Source: Myxococcales bacterium
Lineage (GTDB): Bacteria; Myxococcota; Polyangia; HGW-17; SLPX01
Assembly: GCA_007131745.1 (NCBI GenBank)
Contig: SLPX01000295.1
Location: 1 to 7,575, forward strand
Length of the DNA stretch: 7,575 bases
Direction: 5' to 3'
Below, in pieces: positions 1 to 5,115 of the stretch. Position 1 is the stretch's first letter; the number at the start of each line of letters is the position of its first letter. A program made the translations under genes and the position numbers. The notes below the pieces were generated by a model, which had not been told where the DNA came from, ran no database searches, and saw nothing but the letters and a program-made list of their open reading frames with translations.

Positions 1-60
1 GCCGGCGTTTGAAGACCGCTGCCCGAAGGGCTGAAGGGATTCAACCGAGTCGCCGACGAT

Positions 61-77
61 GCTCCCCAAGGGGGAGC
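61..77. repeat. Short GC-rich inverted repeat
   Basis: GCTCCCC (61-67) and GGGGAGC (71-77) are perfect reverse complements around a 3-base AAG loop. It could form a stable hairpin, possibly at the end of a transcript entering from the left. It lacks a following T-run on either strand, so it is not a convincing intrinsic terminator. Confidence 0.35.
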
Positions 78-236
78 TTCAAACGGCGACGTCCGGCGGT
101 TTCGGAGCCTGCGAAAACATGGCCTCGGCCGCACCGCGCTCGGCGGTTTGTCCGCTGCCGTAAACAAACAGGCTCGCTCGATCCCGGATCGTGGGGGGAT
201 GGAGAGTGCATGTTTTCGAAGGCTCCAGATTGAAGC

Positions 237-266
237 TTGACGTCTCCTGCGAGAATTGTGCACAAT
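237..266 (+). promoter_or_regulatory. Candidate sigma-70 promoter for the coiled-coil gene
   Basis: TTGACG (237-242, 5/6 to the -35 consensus) is followed after 18 bases by CACAAT (261-266, 4/6 to the -10 consensus). Transcription would start near 273, leaving a leader of about 100 bases before the ATG at 373. The perfect palindrome at 251-270 covers the spacer and the -10, which is where a repressor would block polymerase. The hexamers are imperfect and the lineage's promoter consensus is unknown, so this is tentative. Confidence 0.3.
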
Positions 267-270
267 TCTC
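251..270. promoter_or_regulatory. Perfect 20-bp palindrome, candidate operator
   Basis: GAGAATTGTG (251-260) is the exact reverse complement of CACAATTCTC (261-270), with no central spacer and no mismatch; symmetry ends sharply on both sides. A perfect two-fold site of this length without a loop is more typical of a DNA site for a dimeric regulator than of an RNA hairpin. The half-site AATTGTG resembles the lac-operator half-site by eye, but the centre-to-centre spacing is shorter, so I do not assign a regulator family. It lies 102 bases upstream of the chosen start of the coiled-coil gene and overlaps a candidate promoter. Confidence 0.55.
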
Positions 271-356
271 AAGATCGTGGTAAGAAGCGATAAAGGGTAT
301 GAGGGTCGGGGCGTAGTCAAAAGTAAATCGAAAAGCTTTTTTCCGAGCAACCATTT

Positions 357-360
357 GGAG
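357..360 (+). promoter_or_regulatory. RBS that favours the ATG at 373
   Basis: GGAG lies 12 bases before ATG 373. The reading frame extends upstream to a TTG at 256, but that codon sits inside the perfect palindrome and inside the candidate promoter. The added 39 residues look non-conserved and basic. ATG 373 is therefore preferred, although the spacing is longer than ideal. Confidence 0.5.
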
Positions 361-372
361 AAACATCGAACC

Positions 373-1671
373 ATGAACAAGAACGGATTGGATATTTTCG
401 GTATCAGACAGCGCATGGAACGTCTATACAATGATTCAGGCGTGGCAGATCTGGTTAAGTATGCAGTTGATAGAACTCCCGTCCTCCGAGTCTTCAGCCG
501 ATTCCTGCCGATGGCGAAAGGCACAGGAAAACCAAGGGGCGAGCTTTTGCCTGCCGTGGAAGAAATCAAAGGGTTTGATGAAACTTCCACTAAAAAACAA
601 AACGATTTTGCTGAAAACGAATTTTGGAAAGACTCTTCAAAAAAAACGTCCCAATTGGCCGAGGAAGTCGAGCATCTACGAAAAGCTCTTGAAGAATCCA
701 AGCTGCAAATGCTGGGACAGACCACGGAATTGCGAAACGAAGTACACGATCTGGAAAAACGCAACCGGGAACTACTGGAAAAGATCGTTCAGCTCACCCA
801 AAAAGAACGTGCTCTCTCTAAAAGCGTCCTGGACGCACAGTTCCAGGGAAGCGGAGTAAAAGCGGACAAGGAAAAGCTTGAACAAGAATTCAGGGATCTA
901 CGAAGACGAGTGGAGGATTCCCGTGAAGAAATGAAGCAAACTGAGGTTGCCAGAAAACAGGCAGAAAACCGCTTAAAGGAAGAAGAACAAAAGGTTGTAA
1001 GACTTCAGGAAGAGTTAAAGAATACTCAAGCTAAGGTAGACAAGCTCTCGGAAGAAGGTCAAAACAATGAGCAGTCTCGCTTGGTCGCTGAAAAACGTTT
1101 GCAGGAAAACGGTGCCTGTCTTAAGCGGCTTGAAGCCGAACTGGCCGAAGCCAGACGAAATGTTGATGAAATTCAGGCCGAAAGACGGAGGGTCCGTGCC
1201 TCACAAAAAGTTTCCCAGGTAAGCGAACTGCAATCAGCTGTTTCCCAACTTCAATCAGCAGTCAAGGAACTCCGAGATGTGGTGAATGTAGACGAAGATA
1301 CATATCATCCCGAACCTGAACAAGACGCAAAACCAGTGCCGAAATCATTTCTTCAAAAACAGGATGAACCGGTTCGAAAAACATTCGTAAAAGAAGGGCC
1401 TATGGGCTCCCGCGACCGAGATGAATACCACGAGGATTCATCGTCAGGTGGAGCGCCGGACATGCCTGCGGAGTTGAGACGGCCCGATTTTCCTTCTGAA
1501 GACGGAAACGGAACGACTGTTGTATTGGATGAAAGAGTCCACCCCGATGATGAAGGCGAAAAATTCAACAGGCTCGAAGAATCAGGCGGCGGCATGAATG
1601 TCGCTATGAGACGACAAAGGGAACTGGCAAAAACTTCGGTTCACCACCGCATGTTCCATTCAAAAAAGTAA
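373..1671 (+). CDS. Long coiled-coil protein of unknown function
   Basis: I do not recognise this 432-aa protein. Residues 1-50 form a compact, probably helical head with the hydrophobic runs LVKYAV and VLRVFSRFLP. Residues 93-305 are almost continuous heptad-patterned, charged sequence (E/K/R/Q-rich with periodic Leu/Val), a long coiled coil containing two near-identical tandem heptads, LQSAVSQ and LQSAVKE, at 286-299. Residues 306-432 are Pro/Asp/Glu/Gly-rich and probably disordered, ending in the basic, His-containing tail HHRMFHSKK. There is no signal peptide or membrane segment, and only one Cys (249). This suggests a cytoplasmic homodimer or filament-like scaffold, as in bacterial cytoskeletal or polarity coiled-coil proteins, but coiled coils share sequence bias and that is not evidence of homology. 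The start was chosen by GGAG at 357-360 and by the protein-like head. The gene stands alone, with 210 bases before the next gene. Confidence 0.85.
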   Translation: MNKNGLDIFGIRQRMERLYNDSGVADLVKYAVDRTPVLRVFSRFLPMAKGTGKPRGELLPAVEEIKGFDETSTKKQNDFAENEFWKDSSKKTSQLAEEVEHLRKALEESKLQMLGQTTELRNEVHDLEKRNRELLEKIVQLTQKERALSKSVLDAQFQGSGVKADKEKLEQEFRDLRRRVEDSREEMKQTEVARKQAENRLKEEEQKVVRLQEELKNTQAKVDKLSEEGQNNEQSRLVAEKRLQENGACLKRLEAELAEARRNVDEIQAERRRVRASQKVSQVSELQSAVSQLQSAVKELRDVVNVDEDTYHPEPEQDAKPVPKSFLQKQDEPVRKTFVKEGPMGSRDRDEYHEDSSSGGAPDMPAELRRPDFPSEDGNGTTVVLDERVHPDDEGEKFNRLEESGGGMNVAMRRQRELAKTSVHHRMFHSKK

Positions 1672-1881
1672 AACCCATTAACATCGAAATAAAAACCTGT
1701 CCGCTCGATCTCTTTTGAAAAGGACCTGTCGTCCTCAACCAGACCCTCAATAATGATGGCCCATTACATTTGCATTCAACCTCCAGGATAGGTTAGAATC
1801 AGGTTGTGAAAAGAGGTCGAAAATAAGAACGGTCGTTATACACAGGATCAACGTTCGCGAGCTTCGAAAAAGAGGCAAGAG
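1672..1881. other. Intergenic region upstream of the lipoprotein pair
   Basis: This gap lies between the coiled-coil gene and the first lipoprotein gene and contains no ORF. A 5-bp stem (AGGAC 1721-1725 with GTCCT 1731-1735, loop CTGTC) is present without a T-tract on the plus strand. No clear intrinsic terminator for the coiled-coil gene is visible. A possible promoter is listed separately. Confidence 0.5.
1770..1799 (+). promoter_or_regulatory. Weak candidate promoter for the lipoprotein operon
   Basis: TAGAAT (1794-1799) matches the -10 consensus at 5/6. TTGCAT (1770-1775), 18 bases upstream, matches the -35 only at TTG. Initiation near 1806 would give a leader of about 75 bases. The -35 is poor, so the assignment is weak. 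Confidence 0.25.
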
Positions 1882-2793
1882 ATGTTATCTAGAATAAAAA
1901 TAAGGCTTTTAAGAAAAATCTGCGAACAAGTCGGGTTTGTTGCGGCTGTTTTCTTGGGTGTTGTAACAGGATGCACTGGAGCCAAAAGCTCTTTCTGCTA
2001 CTGGGAAACTATAGACGGTTCCACGGAAGACGCTTTTACTCCCTGGTGGGATACGGATGCAAGAACCTCGAACGGTGACTGTCTTTCGCCGAATTCTTGC
2101 GGGGGTTGCTCGGTGCTTGCACAAGAACCGGGTGTACCATGCGGTAATTGTGGAGGTGAATTTGTATGCACGGGTCCTAATACTGTTGTCTGTGAAGATC
2201 CATGCGCTGAATTCGTCGGCTGCTCCGACGGCGAACGGGAAGGCTTCGTAGACCCATACGAATTCCCCAACATAGCGGCTTGCGCTGGCGGTTGGACAAG
2301 GCCGGGCATCCTCAACACCGTTCCTGAATGCAACCACATGTCGGGAAAAAACACCAATAATCCAGGTGGATTGGGTTGTTCGGCCGCTGATTTATGTGCC
2401 GAGGGTTGGCATATCTGCAATTCACTCGAAGAAATCGCGCTTGCATCACATGTCGGGTGTAATTACCCATGGGAACCGGGTACTTTTTGGGTGGCCGCAA
2501 TATCGGGAAACGGTGGAAGGGAATGCGGACCCGATGGTACGGATGATCTTTTCGGTTGCGGATCCGTCGGGCTGGAGGCAGGTTCCTCCTGCGCTCCGCT
2601 GACCAAATCCTCGGGCGATAGATGCGGAAGCATCCCGGATGAATGGGATTGCCCCGGAGGTCTTTTCGGATCCAACACTGAAGCGATTGACGTCAAAAAA
2701 CACGGAGTGGGTGGAGGAGGAGTTCTCTGCTGCCGGGATGAACCGGTGGATTCCCTGTCACCGGACGCTGGAGTTCCCGACGGAGGCAACTGA
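1882..2793 (+). CDS. Cysteine-rich lipoprotein with GWHxC-type domain
   Basis: This is a 303-aa predicted lipoprotein. The basic N-terminus (RIKIRLLRK) and hydrophobic core end in the lipobox VTGC, with the lipidated Cys at 31. The next residue is Thr rather than Asp, so outer-membrane sorting is expected if Lol rules apply. About 23 further cysteines follow. Residues 65-108 form a small module (NSCGGC...PGVPCGNCGG...C...C...C). Residues 114-286 form a larger domain running from CSDGEREGFVD, through GWTRPG and CSAADLCAEGWHIC (166-179), to a closing GGVLCCRD. From memory, both modules occur in secreted proteins and lipoproteins of myxobacteria and relatives; I know of no assigned biochemical function and cannot name a family. 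The C-terminus has a PDAGVPDGG tail. AGAGG at 1871-1875, six bases before the ATG, supports the start. The stop overlaps the next start, so the two are co-translated. Disulfide bonding is inferred. Confidence 0.9.
   Translation: MLSRIKIRLLRKICEQVGFVAAVFLGVVTGCTGAKSSFCYWETIDGSTEDAFTPWWDTDARTSNGDCLSPNSCGGCSVLAQEPGVPCGNCGGEFVCTGPNTVVCEDPCAEFVGCSDGEREGFVDPYEFPNIAACAGGWTRPGILNTVPECNHMSGKNTNNPGGLGCSAADLCAEGWHICNSLEEIALASHVGCNYPWEPGTFWVAAISGNGGRECGPDGTDDLFGCGSVGLEAGSSCAPLTKSSGDRCGSIPDEWDCPGGLFGSNTEAIDVKKHGVGGGGVLCCRDEPVDSLSPDAGVPDGGN
2782..2786 (+). promoter_or_regulatory. RBS at the coupled lipoprotein junction
   Basis: GGAGG lies inside the last codons of the upstream lipoprotein gene, 6 bases before ATG 2793 and 9 bases before the second ATG at 2796. 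The upstream stop TGA (2791-2793) overlaps ATG 2793 by one base, so terminating ribosomes can restart here. Either Met is plausible; the product differs by one residue. Confidence 0.75.
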
Positions 2794-3515
2794 TGATGAA
2801 ACGGTTTTCATTACATTATTCGATTCTTCTTTTTTCGTGTATCTCTTTAGTAGGCTGTGCCACGGGCAGCGGAGGTTCACAATCCTGCATTGATGCGGAA
2901 TGCAACTTGTATTGCACACAGCAGGGCTACGGCTGGGGTGAATGCTTGCAGGGTGCCTGTTTATGTCATTACACTCCCCTGGGTCTCGACGGCGGTTGGC
3001 ATCCCTGGCACCGCGATGACGCAGGGGATTCTTGCGGCGGTTGTCCTTGGGGCCGGATTTGCTGTGACGGCGTCTGCATTCCGGTGGAGGAAGACCCCAT
3101 GAACTGCGGGGCCTGCGGCCGAGTCTGCAAAGATGGAGAACAGTGCATAAACGGGTGGTGCTTGTGCGGGGGAGTGACCTCCTGCTATGAGGGAGTGGAG
3201 AAGTGTTGCGACGGGATCTGCGTCAACATATTGTACGATTTCACCAACTGCGGAGACTGCGGCGTACAGTGCGAAGATGATACGGGTCCCGAATGTCTGG
3301 AAGGTCATTGCGTGTGCCCCGAATTGGGAGAACCGAATCCAAGGGTGTGCGCAGGCACCTACGAGGATATGTGCTGCCCAAGGACTTTCCTGGCATCCGG
3401 AGGATGCAAGAATCTTGGAAATGACCGCGCTCACTGTGGTTCATGTGGTCACGCGTGCGATTTTTTCAACGGGGAAATCTGTTTCATGGGCGGATGCGTT
3501 TTGGGACAGAACTGA
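2793..3515 (+). CDS. Disulfide-rich repeat lipoprotein with defensin-like N-terminal unit
   Basis: This is a 240-aa predicted lipoprotein. Its signal peptide ends in the lipobox LVGC, with the lipidated Cys at 22 followed by Ala. The mature chain has 36 further cysteines, an even number. The first unit (C32, C37, C41, C51, C56, C58) has the spacing of the CSalpha-beta/defensin fold: CxxxC, then GxC, then CxC. Three repeats follow from 90, 138 and 194. Each has a CC pair, then NCGxCGxxC or HCGSCGHAC, then C-x4-C (ending CxC in the first two). Such repeats are common in myxobacterial surface proteins; no enzymatic function is known to me and no catalytic motif is visible. A Gly/Trp/His/Asp-rich linker (about 60-80) separates the first unit from the repeats. 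Expected location is the periplasmic or outer face of the outer membrane. It is translationally coupled to the preceding lipoprotein gene, so the two probably act together. Confidence 0.9.
   Translation: MMKRFSLHYSILLFSCISLVGCATGSGGSQSCIDAECNLYCTQQGYGWGECLQGACLCHYTPLGLDGGWHPWHRDDAGDSCGGCPWGRICCDGVCIPVEEDPMNCGACGRVCKDGEQCINGWCLCGGVTSCYEGVEKCCDGICVNILYDFTNCGDCGVQCEDDTGPECLEGHCVCPELGEPNPRVCAGTYEDMCCPRTFLASGGCKNLGNDRAHCGSCGHACDFFNGEICFMGGCVLGQN
2886..2966 (+). other. CSalpha-beta (defensin-like) cysteine motif
   Basis: This is residues 32-58 of the repeat lipoprotein. The cysteine spacing is C-x4-C-x3-C-x9-C-x4-C-x-C, with Gly in the GxC position (GEC) and another Gly four residues after the third Cys. 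It matches the classical CSalpha-beta signature, where CxxxC on the helix pairs with CxC on the last strand. Defensin-like peptides have been reported from myxobacteria (AdDLP of Anaeromyxobacter). The match here is by spacing only. Confidence 0.45.
3060..3497 (+). repeat. Three tandem Cys-rich protein repeats
   Basis: The repeats are encoded at residues 90-125, 138-175 and 194-235 of the lipoprotein. Their spacings are CC-x3-C-x9-C-x2-C-x3-C-x5-C-x4-C-x-C; CC-x3-C-x9-C-x2-C-x3-C-x7-C-x4-C-x-C; and CC-x9-C-x9-C-x2-C-x3-C-x7-C-x4-C. The last repeat lacks the final CxC. The DNA copies are diverged, so this is an old protein-level duplication rather than a recent DNA repeat. Confidence 0.8.
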
Positions 3516-3570
3516 GGGGTCAAGGCTGAAATTTGAAGGCGCAAAAGCTCCATAATCCCGGACCAATCTC

Positions 3571-5088
3571 ATGACACACAAAGAAGCCGTCCGCCGTATT
3601 CAAAGATTTCTTGCTGAAGAATTCGGAAAAATTCTCACCCTGAAAGAAGTTTCCATGCAAACGAAAGGTTCGGTCCGAATTTGGCGTGGAACCTCTGTTT
3701 GCACCCTTAAAGACCTCGATATAGAGGTCGGCACTGTTGCGGTGGATGAAACAGGAGCCATATTGGAAAGAATCAGCCTGGAGGATCTTGTCACCGCACT
3801 GAAAAAAGACGGTGAAACATTCCAGGAGAGCAGATTTGATGGAGAATATTGCGCTCAAACCAAAGGAGAGTCGTCGCTGAAAGAAAACAATGGGGATTCT
3901 TCATGGCAAAATGAACTGGCAATCGAACTGGGTGAAGAGCCCTCGGATATCCCCTTTCACACAGGAGCAAACGGCTGCGATGACATGGATTCACTTTGGG
4001 AGCATGTAGAAGATCTCCTGAACCAAGGAGAAAAGGATTCCCTTGAAAGAGCGAGGGAACTTCTGCCTCACCTGCTGGCCGAACCTGATTCTCGGGGAGC
4101 AGTGCTTTCGCAAATGGCCTGGGTCGAACATGAACTCGGAGAAGGGGCGCTTTCCCTTGACTATCTTCAAGCCGCGGCCCGCGAGTTTTCCGACTCCGCG
4201 GATCTCGAATCACTGGAACTGCTTTGCCGAAAGGCTGAAGACATACTAGGAGAGGACGAATACGGGAAGAGCATTTTTCACCGGCTTTTGAGAGAAACCA
4301 AGACGCGTACCGAACCCATAGACGAATTGTTTGAAATTCCGTTCTTGAGCGGACTCGAAGATTCAGTTTTGAATGATGTAGAGAATCTTGCTGAATTGAT
4401 TGAAATAGATCCGGATACGGACCTTCTGCTCCAGGGCGAACCTTCTTTGAATGTTTTTTTCGTCAAGAACGGACGTTTGACGGTAAGGCTCAACGCTCCC
4501 GACGGTGCTCCCAAGACAATCGCGGTTCTTCTGCCTGGAGATCTCATAGGAGAATCATCCGTGATGTCTGATGAATCGGCTTTCTGCAATGCAACAGTAC
4601 ACGCTGAAACAAAGAGCTTTCTTTGGAGAATCGTCGGATCCTCGATGAAAGCACTTTTTAACGACGAAAACCGGCTCAAAGATCGGATAACCCAGGCGCG
4701 TGAATTCAGAAAAATCCATTCTTTCCTGTCGCTTCATCCTTCTGTGGGCGAACTGGAAACCCTTTCCCGGCAAGGTCTCATGGGGTGCATCGACGGCATC
4801 GTCATGAAAAAAGGTGGACAAGTTTTGATCCCCGCGGGAAAACCTCCATCCGCTGCATATATCATAGCGAGCGGAGCAATCGAACAAAGAATAAGAGGAA
4901 GGGCTATCCGGCTCTACGGCGCCGATGATTTTATCGGCTTCCGGGACACATTGCACGGAATCTCCAGCGAGTGCGAATTCGTCGTATTGGATGAATCCGG
5001 GCTGATTGTTTTCAACGCGGACCGTCTCAGAAAACTCGGCCTTGATTCTCCACCCAACGTTTCCGCCGTTCTTGAGCGGCTGGGTTGA
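3571..5088 (+). CDS. Tandem cyclic-nucleotide-binding-fold protein
   Basis: This is a 505-aa protein without signal peptide or membrane segment, so cytoplasmic. Residues 1-80 form a small alpha/beta domain I do not recognise. Residues 80-140 are probably a linker. Residues 140-225 are helical and TPR-like (MAWVEHELGEGALSLDYLQ). Residues 252-365 form a cyclic-nucleotide-binding beta-roll: IPFLSGL start, FFVKNGRLTV, then LPGDLIGE at 321-328. Residues 383-490 form a second, more diverged copy (AAYIIASGAIEQR, then DDFIGF). In the first copy the phosphate-binding cassette keeps Gly-Glu but reads SAFCNAT where canonical sites read PRxAT; the phosphate-contacting Arg is apparently Cys339. The second copy lacks both Glu and Arg. 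Canonical cAMP binding is therefore doubtful; another ligand or a purely structural role is possible. No Crp-type HTH follows; the protein ends at LERLG. An in-frame stop at 3553 limits the start to ATG 3571, although the RBS is weak. Confidence 0.88.
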   Translation: MTHKEAVRRIQRFLAEEFGKILTLKEVSMQTKGSVRIWRGTSVCTLKDLDIEVGTVAVDETGAILERISLEDLVTALKKDGETFQESRFDGEYCAQTKGESSLKENNGDSSWQNELAIELGEEPSDIPFHTGANGCDDMDSLWEHVEDLLNQGEKDSLERARELLPHLLAEPDSRGAVLSQMAWVEHELGEGALSLDYLQAAAREFSDSADLESLELLCRKAEDILGEDEYGKSIFHRLLRETKTRTEPIDELFEIPFLSGLEDSVLNDVENLAELIEIDPDTDLLLQGEPSLNVFFVKNGRLTVRLNAPDGAPKTIAVLLPGDLIGESSVMSDESAFCNATVHAETKSFLWRIVGSSMKALFNDENRLKDRITQAREFRKIHSFLSLHPSVGELETLSRQGLMGCIDGIVMKKGGQVLIPAGKPPSAAYIIASGAIEQRIRGRAIRLYGADDFIGFRDTLHGISSECEFVVLDESGLIVFNADRLRKLGLDSPPNVSAVLERLG

Positions 5089-5115
5089 GATTCTTTCGCC
5101 CCCACCGAAGTTTTG

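Larger units (their letters stand above)
1..372. other. Left-edge non-coding stretch, no convincing gene
   Basis: I find no supportable gene here. A plus-strand frame is open from 3 to about 236, but it starts only with TTG and encodes an Arg/Pro/Ser-rich, low-complexity product without recognisable motifs. A minus-strand frame (79-366) also looks random. Another plus frame reads PAFEDRCPKG then stops at 32-34, which could be the tail of a gene entering from the left, but ten residues are too few to judge. The first 240 bases are visibly more GC-rich than the coding region that follows. CGGCGGTTT occurs twice (94-102 and 141-149). The stretch also contains a short GC-rich inverted repeat and a 20-bp perfect palindrome, listed separately. 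Confidence 0.6.

Noticed and set aside
9..236. Open plus-strand frame giving a 74-aa Arg-rich product
   Set aside because: It has only a TTG start and no RBS. The composition is Arg/Pro/Ser-rich, as expected from random GC-rich DNA, and there is no recognisable motif.
79..366. Minus-strand 95-aa frame across the left intergenic region
   Set aside because: It spans the perfect palindrome and the candidate promoter of the coiled-coil gene. The composition shows no conserved-looking motif.
256..372. N-terminal extension of the coiled-coil protein to TTG 256
   Set aside because: The TTG lies inside the 20-bp palindrome and the candidate -10 region, with no RBS. ATG 373 has GGAG upstream and begins a more protein-like head.
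1721..1735. Hairpin AGGAC-CTGTC-GTCCT as terminator of the coiled-coil gene
   Set aside because: The stem has only 5 bp and no T-tract follows on the plus strand.
1758..1773. Sigma-54-like element TGGCC...TTGC upstream of the lipoprotein operon
   Set aside because: The spacing between GG and GC is 12 bases instead of the strict 10, so it should not function as a -24/-12 promoter.
2961..3434. Minus-strand 157-aa frame antisense to the repeat lipoprotein
   Set aside because: Its Ala/Gly/His-rich pattern is the complement of the Cys-rich repeat codons. The plus strand has a lipobox, coupled RBS and regular Cys spacing.
3060..3497. Metallothionein or EGF-like interpretation of the Cys repeats
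   Set aside because: An exported lipoprotein with CC, CxxC and CxC in a regular disulfide-like register fits the myxobacterial repeat better. The spacing does not match EGF, and metallothioneins are cytoplasmic.
3538..3551. Hairpin GGCGC-AAAA-GCTCC between the repeat lipoprotein and the CNB-fold gene
   Set aside because: It has a central mismatch and no T-run, so there is no evidence that transcription stops between these genes.
5093..5114. Possible terminator between the convergent CNB-fold and NYN genes (CTTTCG...CCGAAG then TTTT)
   Set aside because: The stem has a C-C mismatch and a wobble pair and is too weak to claim.
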